From Idiomarina rhizosphaerae (GTDB taxonomy: Bacteria; Pseudomonadota; Gammaproteobacteria; Enterobacterales; Alteromonadaceae): a stretch of DNA of 64,000 bases. The stretch covers positions 62,001 to 126,000 of the forward strand of contig NZ_JAMZDE010000003.1 of the NCBI RefSeq assembly GCF_024159085.1, written 5' to 3'. The notes under the pieces are model-generated. The model was not told the DNA's origin. It made no database searches and saw only the letters and a program-made list of their open reading frames with translations. This document shows, piece after piece, positions 37,701 to 46,666 of the stretch (position 1 is its first letter; each line of letters begins with the position of its first letter). The position numbers were made by a program, and so were the translations under genes.

Positions 37701-37905
37701 CGCCTTGTTCATTTGTTGTATAAGTCTGTACTGTCCCTGTTCTCTCATTGCGTAACTGAATCTTGGTATTTGGTAAGAACTCACCTGATTGAGTGGTAAC
37801 AGAGCCACGTAAGTTAGATGAAGTATCCTGAGCCATAGCAGCGCCGCTAAGGCCCATAGCAATAGCAGCTGCAACAGCCGTACGCTTAAAAGTAGAGTTA
37901 AACAT
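34717..37905 (-). CDS. Oar-like TonB-dependent outer-membrane receptor
   Basis: This 1062-residue outer-membrane protein has a signal peptide (ending GLSGAAMAQ), an N-terminal carboxypeptidase-regulatory-like domain (LRGSVTTQSGEFLPNTKIQL, residues about 32-115) and a plug domain with VTGAPSTN. A long barrel ends in the aromatic terminus WQARIGIEYKF. This is the Oar/CarboxypepD_reg-TonB architecture used for large substrates such as peptides or oligomers. The substrate is unknown. The divergent neighbour is a secreted phosphoesterase-fold enzyme, which could supply or process a ligand. Its 3' side carries a 56-bp element and a strong terminator. Confidence 0.92.
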   Translation of the reverse strand: MFNSTFKRTAVAAAIAMGLSGAAMAQDTSSNLRGSVTTQSGEFLPNTKIQLRNERTGTVQTYTTNEQGAFAARGLSVGGPYTIVAEGPEGRTEVIEDIYLTLGDSESVRIVLKSEMEKIQVTGAPSTNSLYGSNSPAANFNLSDLQNSPAINRDLKDIVRVDPRVYVSAGDSIQCMGAHPRFNSLTVDGARMNDNFGLNSGGYPTRSMPFSYDAIEQVAVEFAPFDVQYGGFTACNINAVTKSGQNELFGGFFYDYASDSLQGDKLEGEDITIGDFSEDRFGFNVGGAIIEDKLFFFAAYEKLEGESAFSYGAADSNAGTRVNGVNQAQLDQIRQIAQDVYGYDVGSPVTSSPVEDEKLLLKLDWNISDAHRASLTYNKTEDSQLNTSDQSGYEYEFSNHYYTIGNEFTSYIGQVYSDWTDRFSTEVRVGYSKLDNSQITVGPQNIADFQIDTKNDHDGDGTPSDATVYFGADDSRQANDLDYETMFYKLAGTYFLGDHVISGGIEREEYDVFNMFVQHSRGGEIDFASLQDFIDGNVETYYYGNATGTEQNPRNAAGEFSYATNTAYLQDEYYYSPLDMTVTFGLRYDWYESSDYPQANQEFEDIYGFTNSSNLDGKGLLQPRLGVNWNVSPDLELRGGIGLYSGGNPNVWLANNYQQDGISQTQTRMGNFNLFELAESGGLIGEGRPGYDVPQALYDDVVAGRATTLNVLDPNFDIPSEWKYALGATYTLPGDYIWMTDLMYSVRKDEAYIKNIAVEPVGEMADGRPIYDVINEGRDTDLMLSNLNQDSKVASISTSISKSYDFGLDLALAYAYVDSEDGNPMTSSVAQSNFQYFATDNFNNPSPATSNYEIPHRFTFRATYSNEFFDGYATTIGLFASANKGRPYSYVMGNATYKDGDDTITYPKVQGVDVAEDGRQLLYVPDGRNDPNVVFGPNFDQDAFFSWLEGSGAGKYAGGSAGRNAFNSDWWTKVDLRVEQELPGLMDGHKASLFFTIDNLTNLLNDDWGVLNESIYGTATVVDAYRDSQGRYVFDSFSQPNPQSRITNASLWQARIGIEYKF

Positions 37906-38296
37906 AGTTTTGTTCTTCCCGGTTTTGGTTTTGGGTATTTATGCGAAAGTGAGGGTAAAGCTTATTTATGACAATTTCGTGAAAGTTGAAAAAAATATGA
38001 GAAGCAATGGAACTTTTTTGCGAACGCAGAAGAGGAAGTTGGATCGTTCGCTTAGTATTAGATGAGGAGCCACGACATAACAACTGATTCATTACCGGAA
38101 AGCTAATAACCTGAAAGGCATTGAGCGCGCGGCAAGAGGTCGGAGTTGTATGGGATCGGGCTGATTTCATTACACTTCTAAGACATTTTTGTGTCAGATA
38201 TGTGACATATTTTAATCAAATTATTAGCTCTTGCCTAGTCATCCGGGAACCTTTATTCTCACCCACTGTCTTAGGCTGCTCTCAAACGGTTATCCC
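37906..38296. other. 391-bp divergent intergenic region, no gene seen
   Basis: This gap separates the TonB receptor (minus) from the secreted phosphoesterase-fold gene (plus). Short frames on the minus strand (to 38170) have no ribosome-binding site or family resemblance. The part nearest the plus-strand gene contains an operator-like palindrome at 38192-38207. No 56-bp element is present, in contrast to most other gaps in this part of the window. Confidence 0.6.
38192..38207. promoter_or_regulatory. Operator-like palindrome TGTCA-N6-TGACA
   Basis: The 16-bp sequence TGTCAGATATGTGACA is a dyad with 5-bp arms. The 18-bp window around it agrees with the Pho-box pattern at about 13 positions by eye. 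Its place in a divergent region between an outer-membrane receptor and a secreted phosphoesterase-like enzyme makes a regulatory role possible, but the evidence is weak. Confidence 0.3.
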
Positions 38297-39505
38297 ATGG
38301 GCTTTATACGGTTTTTATTAATTTTAACATTCGTTGTTCTTATGATTCCTACCTCTTTTAATGCAACCGCCGGTTCCGGCAAAGGCGAACCAGAAACCAT
38401 ACGGGTTGCGACTTTTAATGTCAGTATGGACGCATCTAATTACCTGAGCGACAGCGAGCTCCCGCAATTAGACAAATCGCCTGTACCAGAGGTGTTACAG
38501 CAGGATCATGAACAAATTCGTGGTATTGCCGAAATACTGCAACGTGTGCGACCTGATATCGTTTTACTGAACGAATTTGACTACGTTGATAAAGAAATTG
38601 GCGTCAATGTCTTTCAGGAAAAGTACCTGTCGGTTTCGCAAAACGGGCAGAAAGCAATTGAGTACCCCTACGCGTATATTGCTCCGGTAAATACAGGAGT
38701 GCCCTCGCCTTTTGACTTAAACCGCGACGGTAAAGCACAAGGCACCGGCATCGACGCATGGGGTTTTGGCTGGTATCCGGGTCAGTACGGTATGGTTATC
38801 TTATCGAAATATCCGTTACTAACGGATAAAGCCCGAACCTTTCAGCACTTCTTGTGGAAAGACATGCCCGGCCGCCACATTCCTTACGTGATGAACAAAC
38901 AGGAACAGCCTACCGACGAGCCGTGGTACTCAGACGAGATAATGGCGCAGTATCCCTTAAGCTCAAAGTCGCATTGGGACATTCCGGTGCAAGTGGGTGA
39001 CAAAGTCATTCATTTATTAGCTGCACACCCAGTACCGCCAGCGTTCGACGGCCCGGAAAACAGCAACGGCATGCGTAACTATGATGAAATTCGCTTATTT
39101 GCTGACTACTTAACGCCAGGTAAAGATAATTATATTTATGATGATGAAGGCACACGCGGCGGGCTTGAGCAAAATGAAAGCTTTATCGTTATGGGTGACA
39201 TGAACGCTGAAGCTGGCTCTGGCGGTGTTGATGGCGCGATAGAACAATTACTGCAACACCCGCGGGTAAATGACGTTAAGCCCCAAAGCCGCGGTGGCGA
39301 ACAGCATTCGCCTGACAAACAAGGCTCGCAGTATCATACCGCGGCCTGGCGCAAGCGCGTAGACTACGTGTTGCCGTCTAACGATTTAATCGTTAAAGAC
39401 GCCGGCGTCTTCTGGCCTGTAGGCGATGAAGCCGGCAGCAGGCTAATGCAAAAGCGCAGCGCCTCTTCCGACCATCGCATGGTCTGGCTGGATATCGTTA
39501 AATAG
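38297..39505 (+). CDS. Secreted endonuclease/exonuclease/phosphatase-fold protein
   Basis: This 402-residue protein begins with a hydrophobic signal sequence (MGFIRFLLILTFVVLMIPTS) and has the Mg-dependent endonuclease/exonuclease/phosphatase fold. Landmarks are RVATFNVSMD, DIVLLNEFDYVD with the catalytic glutamate, LLAAHPVPP, FIVMGDMNAEAGSG and the final SSDHRMVWLDI with the catalytic Asp-His pair. Such secreted enzymes hydrolyse phosphodiesters in DNA, lipids or other molecules; which applies here is unknown. The start at 38297 is chosen for the signal peptide; an earlier ATG at 38231 gives a poorer N-terminus. Confidence 0.85.
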   Translation: MGFIRFLLILTFVVLMIPTSFNATAGSGKGEPETIRVATFNVSMDASNYLSDSELPQLDKSPVPEVLQQDHEQIRGIAEILQRVRPDIVLLNEFDYVDKEIGVNVFQEKYLSVSQNGQKAIEYPYAYIAPVNTGVPSPFDLNRDGKAQGTGIDAWGFGWYPGQYGMVILSKYPLLTDKARTFQHFLWKDMPGRHIPYVMNKQEQPTDEPWYSDEIMAQYPLSSKSHWDIPVQVGDKVIHLLAAHPVPPAFDGPENSNGMRNYDEIRLFADYLTPGKDNYIYDDEGTRGGLEQNESFIVMGDMNAEAGSGGVDGAIEQLLQHPRVNDVKPQSRGGEQHSPDKQGSQYHTAAWRKRVDYVLPSNDLIVKDAGVFWPVGDEAGSRLMQKRSASSDHRMVWLDIVK

Positions 39506-39523
39506 TCTGGCATGGCGGGATAC

Positions 39524-39579
39524 GTAGCCTGACGTTTACGTCAGGAACGATATCTAACCTGACATAAATGTCAGGCTAC
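39524..39579. repeat. Full 56-bp GTAGCC element
   Basis: A GTTTAC-type left half and ATAAAT-type right half. It begins 18 bp after the stop of the phosphoesterase-fold gene. Confidence 0.93.
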
Positions 39580-39598
39580 AACGACATACATCACCTCT

Positions 39599-39640
39599 GC
39601 AGCCCTTTATTTTACTGAACCTTTACAGTTGAAGGGCTGC
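39599..39640. other. Hairpin GCAGCCCTT / AAGGGCTGC between two plus-strand genes
   Basis: Nine-bp arms enclose a 24-nt loop that contains a further small dyad (ACTG / CAGT). TATTTCG follows. It may be a terminator for the upstream gene or a leader structure for the outer-membrane barrel gene; the T-run is too weak to decide. Confidence 0.45.
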
Positions 39641-39693
39641 TATTTCGCCTCCTGGGTGCCATAATACAAATGTCATATCCAAGGAGGCAAACT

Positions 39694-40218
39694 ATGAAAA
39701 AACTTATACTAACAACAGCTCTACTCGCAAGCGGCTCGCTTATGTTTTCAGCAGCCAGCAAAGCTGATGATTTAAACTATGTTAGCGGCGGTTTCTCTGA
39801 TTTCTACGATTCCGATTTCTACGTAGAAGGCTCCAAAACTATCGCCCCAAACTGGGTTGGTGAAATACAGCTACAAGATATGGGTGACTACTCACTTCGT
39901 GCTGGTGCTAAATACTTCATGGACATGGGCGCAGGCAAGCAATTCAATACTTTCCTGAAAGCCGGTGTTAGCCATTATGACTTTGGCAACTACGACGACA
40001 CCAGCGCTTACGCCGGTATCGGTGCTATGACTAAGTTAAGCCAGCAAACCACAGCTATTGTGGACGCAGGTTATGACTGGGGCTTAGACGGCTTTGCATC
40101 AGTTGGAGCTCGCTTACGCTACGCCTTCACTGAGCAATTCTCCGCTGACGCCGGTTTCCGCGGAAACTTCAACAGCATCGACAACGAAGTACATTTAGGC
40201 GTGACTTACCACTTCTAA
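39694..40218 (+). CDS. Small outer-membrane beta-barrel protein
   Basis: This 174-residue protein has a signal peptide (MKKLILTTALLASGSLMFSA, cut near SKA-DD). It then has alternating aromatic/polar strands typical of an eight-stranded barrel, ending in the outer-membrane consensus EVHLGVTYHF with terminal Phe. A textbook AAGGAGG ribosome-binding site precedes the ATG at 39694, so the earlier in-frame ATG (39670) is rejected. It resembles opacity-type or YfaZ-type barrels in general form, and the function is unknown. Confidence 0.82.
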   Translation: MKKLILTTALLASGSLMFSAASKADDLNYVSGGFSDFYDSDFYVEGSKTIAPNWVGEIQLQDMGDYSLRAGAKYFMDMGAGKQFNTFLKAGVSHYDFGNYDDTSAYAGIGAMTKLSQQTTAIVDAGYDWGLDGFASVGARLRYAFTEQFSADAGFRGNFNSIDNEVHLGVTYHF

Positions 40219-40244
40219 AGGTTGGTACACGTATTCGGGTACCT

Positions 40245-40302
40245 CACCTGATGTGAACTATCAGGCTACAAGGATTTCGTAGCCTGACATTTATGTCAGG
40301 TG
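40245..40302. repeat. Left 58-bp direct repeat beside hipBA, made of two GTAGCC-family halves
   Basis: A CACCTGATGTG-type half ending GGCTAC is joined by AAGGATTTC to a GTAGCC ATTTAT-type half. It matches 41938-41995 at 53 of 58 positions, and the last 43 bp (40260-40302) are identical to 41953-41995. The pair brackets the hipBA module. Confidence 0.92.
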
Positions 40303-40313
40303 AGATCGTGACT

Positions 40314-41525
40314 CTACGTATATTTACGTTTTTTATGGTGTCGGTAACCAATCATTGTGGGGTCCGACACCATTATTGAACTCAAGTGCGCCTCCAGTGA
40401 GGGTTTCAGTTCAGGAAAAACATCCCATTGATTAAATCTTTCCATAAATGTCACTAACCTTTCAGCGAAACAAGAGATCACCGATTGGGGCTCAGCAATG
40501 CCGAAGTCTTCACCCAATTTACGTAAGTAACGTTGTGTCGGAAACTCTTTGCTGCCAAACAGCTTTAACGCCATATTATTATCAATTGTTGGATAAATAA
40601 TGGTGTGGGTTACATCATAGATTGGTGTCACCGTTATACGCTCAGGTGCTTCTGCACTATATAAAACTGAGAAGTTCTTTAAATGCGCGTCACCGTTACC
40701 AATAAGTACGTTAAAAACAATATATTCATACACTTTCTGAAGCTGCTCAGCACTTCGAGTAAATAACTGCACCACTTTCATTACTTGTTCATAACTGGAA
40801 CGGTATTTATCAGCTGAATCGCGCTTGGTTAAAACACAAAAGTCTTCCACGGCATATTTCTTGTCACCATCAATATCAAAACGCTTCATAACAAAGTGTT
40901 CTCGATTATCCGATAACCAAAACTCCGGTGTTTCCAAACCACAATAGCCCGCTGCAGATAAACAGATAAACTCGTTAGCCGTTAAATTAGGAAACTCTTC
41001 GTCCGCCGCCTTTACAATCAGGTCTGGATAAACAAGCGTAGCTTTTTCTGAAGGAACAACAACTTTCGGTTGGACTCCGGAAATTGCGGTTTGCAGATAA
41101 AAACGTTCCAGCAACTGCGGAAACAAGGCCTCATTAGGGTTATTCCAGGACAGAATGTCATTCAGCGCAACAGCTTCGGTTTTGCCTTCAGGTAGCTCAT
41201 TGGAATGATAATTTAATGCACCAATTCCTTTATCTCTTTGTAGAGCCAAAAGGTACATCTCATCAACTTTTGCATAACGCCTCAGCCGCTCTTCAATGTA
41301 ACGCCGGACAAAGCCTTCAGGTAAGTTCATGGTGAAAATTGGAGGCAACTTACCTGATACGTATGGATCAAGCCTGTTAGGCATAGACAAAGAAACCGGT
41401 TGAGCTTCTCTCTCGTAGCTAAAACTGTACTGAGAGCCATGTACCAGCCGACCAACCGACTGACTGTTAAGCTTTATTCCTAATTCTCTGATACGTGACG
41501 GGTATTGCGATAAACTCTCTGACAT
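40314..41525 (-). CDS. hipA: HipA-family serine/threonine kinase toxin (first hipBA module)
   Basis: HipA toxins phosphorylate targets such as glutamyl-tRNA synthetase and promote growth arrest. This 403-residue protein has the HipA N-terminal subdomain and the SGVQPKVVVPSE phosphate-binding region. The kinase core follows, with VMKRFDID, the catalytic-loop signature NVLIGNGDAHLKNFSVLY and the metal-binding region PIYDVTHTI. The start at 41525 lies one base after the antitoxin stop; the longer frame to 41564 overlaps the antitoxin and is not needed. The whole module lies between direct repeats. It is only weakly similar in visible motifs to the second HipA at 46.7 kb, so it is not a recent duplicate. 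Confidence 0.9.
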   Translation of the reverse strand: MSESLSQYPSRIRELGIKLNSQSVGRLVHGSQYSFSYEREAQPVSLSMPNRLDPYVSGKLPPIFTMNLPEGFVRRYIEERLRRYAKVDEMYLLALQRDKGIGALNYHSNELPEGKTEAVALNDILSWNNPNEALFPQLLERFYLQTAISGVQPKVVVPSEKATLVYPDLIVKAADEEFPNLTANEFICLSAAGYCGLETPEFWLSDNREHFVMKRFDIDGDKKYAVEDFCVLTKRDSADKYRSSYEQVMKVVQLFTRSAEQLQKVYEYIVFNVLIGNGDAHLKNFSVLYSAEAPERITVTPIYDVTHTIIYPTIDNNMALKLFGSKEFPTQRYLRKLGEDFGIAEPQSVISCFAERLVTFMERFNQWDVFPELKPSLEAHLSSIMVSDPTMIGYRHHKKRKYT

Positions 41526-41526
41526 A

Positions 41527-41778
41527 TCAATCCTCCAGCGGAAACAAGTCATCAAGTTCTTCAAATGTCGGCATCTTAGTTTTAGTTATTGCTAATGAAT
41601 AACCAAACAACATTAAATACCGTTCAAAAGTCGCAATTGAACCTAAATAAACACCACGCTCAATAGCTGAAATGGTTTGCCGGTTACTTTTTATTTTCGC
41701 GGCAGCTTCGGACTGAGACAATCGCTGAGCCTTTCGCTCCAGCTGTAATTGCTTGCCAATATTTTTCCTGGGTGTCAT
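41527..41778 (-). CDS. hipB: HipB-like XRE-family antitoxin (first hipBA module)
   Basis: This 83-residue DNA-binding antitoxin has a canonical helix-turn-helix: QLQLERKAQRLSQSEAAAKI then KSNRQTISAIERG. The acidic C-terminal tail, FEELDDLFPLED, probably contacts HipA. It directly precedes hipA with one base between the genes. Two 18-bp operator-like palindromes lie immediately upstream of its start, consistent with autoregulation. Confidence 0.88.
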   Translation of the reverse strand: MTPRKNIGKQLQLERKAQRLSQSEAAAKIKSNRQTISAIERGVYLGSIATFERYLMLFGYSLAITKTKMPTFEELDDLFPLED

Positions 41779-41792
41779 AAGCTAATCTAATT

Positions 41793-41810
41793 TGACGGTT
41801 ATATGCGTCA
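41793..41810. promoter_or_regulatory. Putative HipB operator 1
   Basis: TGACGGTTATATGCGTCA: 5-bp inverted arms TGACG and CGTCA around eight bases, located 15 bp upstream of the hipB start. It shares the ATATGCGTCA half with operator 2; the centres are 39 bp apart. Confidence 0.6.
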
Positions 41811-41831
41811 TAATAGACTAAATCTACGAAA

Positions 41832-41849
41832 TGACAAATATATGCGTCA
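41832..41849. promoter_or_regulatory. Putative HipB operator 2
   Basis: TGACAAATATATGCGTCA, a variant of operator 1 with one weaker arm. The pair resembles in layout the multiple operators of E. coli hipBA, although the sequence is different. Confidence 0.55.
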
Positions 41850-41860
41850 AAAAGCGTAGT

Positions 41861-41916
41861 GTAGCCTGACATTTATGTCAGGTGGGATATCTAACCTGAT
41901 GTGAACATCAGGCTAC
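41861..41916. repeat. Full-length GTAGCC element with alternative right half
   Basis: An ATTTAT-type left half is paired with a right half of the CCTGATGTGAACATCAGG type. It lies between the hipB operators and the right-hand direct repeat. Confidence 0.9.
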
Positions 41917-41937
41917 GTGCCTCCCTCTTCAATATCT

Positions 41938-41995
41938 CACCTGACGTAGAACATCAGGCTACAAGGATTTCGTAGCCTGACATTTATGTCAGGTG
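41938..41995. repeat. Right 58-bp direct repeat beside hipBA
   Basis: It is the partner of 40245-40302. It ends 7 bp before the guaA stop (minus strand), so it also lies directly downstream of guaA. Confidence 0.92.
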
Positions 41996-42001
41996 GGGTC
42001 T

Positions 42002-43579
42002 TTATTCCCACTCGATGGTAGCAGGTGGTTTACCTGAAATATCGTAGGTGACACGGGAAATTCCGTTCACTTCATTGATAATCCGGTTCGATACCTTTTC
42101 TAATAACTCGTACGGCAGGTGTGCCCAGCGTGCGGTCATAAAGTCGATAGTCTCTACCGCGCGTATAGCAATAACCCAGTCGTATTTACGCTGATCACCC
42201 ATAACACCCACCGAACGTACCGGTAGGAATACCGCAAAAGCCTGGCTGACTTTGTTATACCAGTCCGCGTTATGCAGCTCTTCAATGAAAATCGCATCGG
42301 CACGGCGCAGTAAGTCACAGTACTCTTTCTTTATTTCACCCAGAACTCGAACACCCAAGCCAGGGCCCGGGAACGGATGACGATACAGCATGTTATAAGG
42401 CAGGCCTAACTCAAGCCCTATTTTACGCACTTCGTCTTTAAACAACTCACGTAGCGGCTCAACCAAACCTAACTTCATGTCTTCTGGCAAACCGCCTACG
42501 TTGTGGTGTGATTTAATCACGTGCGCTTTACCGGTTTTAGAACCCGCAGACTCAATTACGTCAGGGTAAATGGTGCCCTGTGCCAGCCAGTCTACTTCGG
42601 TCAGCTTACCGGCTTCTTCATCAAAAATTTCAATGAAGGTATTACCAATAATTTTACGCTTTTTCTCCGGGTCATTCTCACCCGCCAAAGCATCTAAGAA
42701 GCGGTCTTCTGCACGTATTGGCAAAATGTTCAGACCATAGTGGTCGCCGAACATTTCCATTACCTGCTCTGCTTCGTTCAGACGCAACAAACCGTTGTCG
42801 ACAAATACGCAGGTCAGCTGCTCGCCAATAGCACGGTGCAGCAACATAGCGGTTACCGACGAATCAACACCGCCAGACAAACCAAGAATAACTTTGTCAC
42901 TGCCCACTTGTTCACGGATGCGCTCAATAGCGTCATCGATGATTTTCGCTGGCGTCCACTGCTTCTCACAACCGCAGATATCGCTGACAAAATGTTCCAG
43001 CATACGCATACCCTGACGCGTATGAGTCACTTCCGGGTGGAACTGAACACCATAAAACTGGCGTTCTTCGTCAGCCATTGCAGCATATGGGCAGTAAGAG
43101 GTTTTCGCTACAGTGTGGAAACCTTCAGGAATCATTTCCACTTTGTCACCGTGGCTCATCCATACATCCAGTAACGGCGCGCCAGACTCAGACACAGCAT
43201 CTTCAATGGCTTTAAACAGCGGACTTTGCTCTACCAGCTCAATTTGCGCGTAACCAAATTCGCGCTCCAGCGAGCATTGCACCGAACCACCCAACTGGTG
43301 CGCCATGGTCTGCATACCGTAGCAAATACCAAATACCGGAACGCCTGCGTTAAAGACATATTCCGGCGCACGCGGTGAACCTTCTTCAGCCACGCTTTCC
43401 GGGCCACCCGATAAAATAATGCCTTTAGGTGCGAACTCGCGGATGTCAGCTTCATCAACATCCCAGGCCCAAAGTTCACAGTAAACGCCTATTTCGCGAA
43501 TACGGCGGGCAATCAACTGAGTGTACTGAGAGCCGAAATCTAAAATCAATATTCGGTGGTCGTGGATATCTCTAGTCAT
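42002..43579 (-). CDS. guaA: GMP synthase (glutamine-hydrolysing)
   Basis: GuaA aminates XMP to GMP. The 525 residues equal the E. coli length. The N-terminal class I glutaminase has its nucleophile in [14 protein letters not shown] and the His-Glu pair in [13 protein letters not shown]. The ATP pyrophosphatase domain has [17 protein letters not shown], and the C-terminal dimerisation domain ends [12 protein letters not shown]. It follows guaB on the same strand, but the roughly 150-bp gap between them is filled with GTAGCC-family repeats. Confidence 0.97.
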   Translation of the reverse strand: MTRDIHDHRILILDFGSQYTQLIARRIREIGVYCELWAWDVDEADIREFAPKGIILSGGPESVAEEGSPRAPEYVFNAGVPVFGICYGMQTMAHQLGGSVQCSLEREFGYAQIELVEQSPLFKAIEDAVSESGAPLLDVWMSHGDKVEMIPEGFHTVAKTSYCPYAAMADEERQFYGVQFHPEVTHTRQGMRMLEHFVSDICGCEKQWTPAKIIDDAIERIREQVGSDKVILGLSGGVDSSVTAMLLHRAIGEQLTCVFVDNGLLRLNEAEQVMEMFGDHYGLNILPIRAEDRFLDALAGENDPEKKRKIIGNTFIEIFDEEAGKLTEVDWLAQGTIYPDVIESAGSKTGKAHVIKSHHNVGGLPEDMKLGLVEPLRELFKDEVRKIGLELGLPYNMLYRHPFPGPGLGVRVLGEIKKEYCDLLRRADAIFIEELHNADWYNKVSQAFAVFLPVRSVGVMGDQRKYDWVIAIRAVETIDFMTARWAHLPYELLEKVSNRIINEVNGISRVTYDISGKPPATIEWE

Positions 43580-43593
43580 TAGTCATCCTGTTA

Positions 43594-43682
43594 GTAGCCT
43601 GACATTTATGTCAGGTGCTATATCGATATTTCAAACATACGCAGCTATTTGTGCATCTCACCTGATGTGAACATCAGGCTAC
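43594..43682. repeat. Expanded GTAGCC element between guaB and guaA
   Basis: A left ATTTAT-type half (43594-43617) and a right CCTGATGTGAACATCAGG half ending GGCTAC at 43682 are separated by a longer than usual middle. The total is 89 bp instead of 56. Confidence 0.85.
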
Positions 43683-43692
43683 GATATTTCGG

Positions 43693-43715
43693 GTAGCCTG
43701 ACGTTTACGCCAGGT
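43693..43715. repeat. Half GTAGCC element between guaB and guaA
   Basis: A GTTTAC-type half with one change in the arm (GCCAGG for GTCAGG). It lies about 17 bp after the guaB stop on the minus strand. Confidence 0.8.
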
Positions 43716-43731
43716 CATAAATCGTCGTCAT

Positions 43732-45249
<1,518 letters not shown>

Positions 45250-45301
45250 TTAGTGCACGGAATGCAAGCGACAAAACATCGATTCCGTTCCTGACACATT
45301 C

Positions 45302-45396
45302 GTAGCCTGACATTTATGTCAGGTGGGGTGTTGAACCGTACTGAGGTATCGAACCTGACAGTTGGGATATCGAACCTGACATAAATGTCAGGTTAC
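45302..45396. repeat. Expanded, partly decayed GTAGCC element
   Basis: A left ATTTAT-type half (45302-45325) and a right ATAAAT-type half ending GGTTAC at 45396. Between them lies an internal duplication of the TATCGAACCTGACA region. It lies downstream of the lipoprotein gene and upstream of guaB. Confidence 0.82.
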
Positions 45397-45410
45397 GTTA
45401 TCAGAGCACA

Positions 45411-45773
45411 TCAGGGTATCCAGCAAACGCCGGCTTTTAACTGGGGTTCAGGCTCTGGAATAAACTGGCAGGTAGAATAGCCTGTTTGAGCATCTTTTTC
45501 GGCTTTCTCGTTATAACGATGCACCGCATTCAGCAATTTACTCTCATCGGTAATAGTTTCACTACTGTACACCACATAACTCTCTGGGCCACCGCAAGCT
45601 CTTTTGCCCACAGGCAGTACCTTACAGCTATCTATACCTTGCGCCTCTGGCTTACCAATAAGGTCTTTAATATCGGCCATAGTAACGGGAGTATCTGTTG
45701 CTGACTGAGCTGTGCTGCAACCCGCCAATAGCGCCATTGTTGCAAAAGCTAAAAGTAGTTTCATGTATTTCAC
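45411..45773 (-). CDS. Putative lipoprotein of unknown function
   Basis: This 120-residue protein has a lipoprotein signal with lipobox LLAGC near residue 19. The mature part has four further cysteines (in DSCKV, RACGG, STCQF and GVCWIP), suggesting two disulfides in the periplasm or outer membrane. I do not recognise a family. It stands alone between guaB and cysQ, bordered on both sides by repeat elements. Confidence 0.75.
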   Translation of the reverse strand: MKYMKLLLAFATMALLAGCSTAQSATDTPVTMADIKDLIGKPEAQGIDSCKVLPVGKRACGGPESYVVYSSETITDESKLLNAVHRYNEKAEKDAQTGYSTCQFIPEPEPQLKAGVCWIP

Positions 45774-45850
45774 CTATGTTGCCTGCATTCTTACCTAAGC
45801 AGTCTAGCATCCATTTGGAAAAATCGACATTTACTAGCATATAACTGCAA

Positions 45851-45906
45851 GTAGCCTGACATTCATGTCAGGTGAGGCATCGCTCCTGACGTAAACGTCA
45901 GGCTAC
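45851..45906. repeat. Full 56-bp GTAGCC element
   Basis: An ATTCAT-variant left half and GTAAAC-type right half. It ends 8 bp after the cysQ stop on the minus strand. Confidence 0.92.
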
Positions 45907-45914
45907 AACACCAA

Positions 45915-46649
45915 TCACCGGGCTATAAAATGCGGGTTGAGGTAGTCTTCTTTTTGGTTGTACAGCAGAGGTTCCCCGTTAAGGGTCAGTACGTCGCCAC
46001 CGGCGGCGCTTAATACGGCATGGGCGGCGGCGGTATCCCACTCGCTGGTGGGGCCTAAGCGCGGATAAATGTCGGCCTTACCTTCTGCTACCAGGCAAAA
46101 CTTTAGTGAACTGCCTACTGCCAGCATCTCGTAGGGTTTACCTAAAGCCTCTAACCAGTCGGTCGTTTCCTGCGAAGGGTGTGAACGCGAGCCAACCACG
46201 CGCAAGGTTTCAGGTTCCTGCGTGGCAACCGAAATCGCTTTGTCGTTTAAGAAGGCGCCGCGGTCACGCTCGCCGGTATACATGGCGTCTAACGCCGGAG
46301 CATACACCACACCTAAAATGGGCACGCCCTTTTCTATCAGGGCAATGTTTACGGTAAATTCGTCATTGCGCTTAATGAACTCTTTGGTGCCATCCAGTGG
46401 GTCAACCAGCCAGTAGCGACACCAGTGCTTGCGCTGCGCCCAGCTAATATCAGAAGACTCTTCTGAAATAACCGGGTACTGAGTTTCCAGCGCACGCAAA
46501 CCGTCACAAATAATGTTGTGCGCGGCTAAGTCCGCTTTGGTCAGCGGACTGTCGTCGGCCTTTTTCTGCACATCAAAGTCATCGCTTCGGTAAATGTCCA
46601 TAATGGCAGCACCAGCGTCGCGGGCTATGTCTTTTATTTCATTAAGCAT
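45915..46649 (-). CDS. cysQ: 3'(2'),5'-bisphosphate nucleotidase
   Basis: CysQ removes the 3' phosphate from PAP, a by-product of sulfate assimilation. The 244-residue protein (E. coli 246) belongs to the inositol-monophosphatase superfamily. The metal-binding motifs are VISEESSDI, WLVDPLDGTKEFIKRNDEFT and EWDTAAAHAVLSAAGG. The ATG at 46649 is followed by LNEIKDIARDAG as in relatives. It lies between a lipoprotein gene and the second hipBA module on the same strand, with 17 bp to hipA. Confidence 0.95.
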   Translation of the reverse strand: MLNEIKDIARDAGAAIMDIYRSDDFDVQKKADDSPLTKADLAAHNIICDGLRALETQYPVISEESSDISWAQRKHWCRYWLVDPLDGTKEFIKRNDEFTVNIALIEKGVPILGVVYAPALDAMYTGERDRGAFLNDKAISVATQEPETLRVVGSRSHPSQETTDWLEALGKPYEMLAVGSSLKFCLVAEGKADIYPRLGPTSEWDTAAAHAVLSAAGGDVLTLNGEPLLYNQKEDYLNPHFIAR

Positions 46650-46666
46650 GAATCAATTCCGTTAAG

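Noticed and set aside
37898-38170. 90-residue minus-strand frame upstream of the TonB receptor
   Set aside because: No ribosome-binding site, and its composition is unlike neighbouring genes; it overlaps the receptor start and is probably chance.
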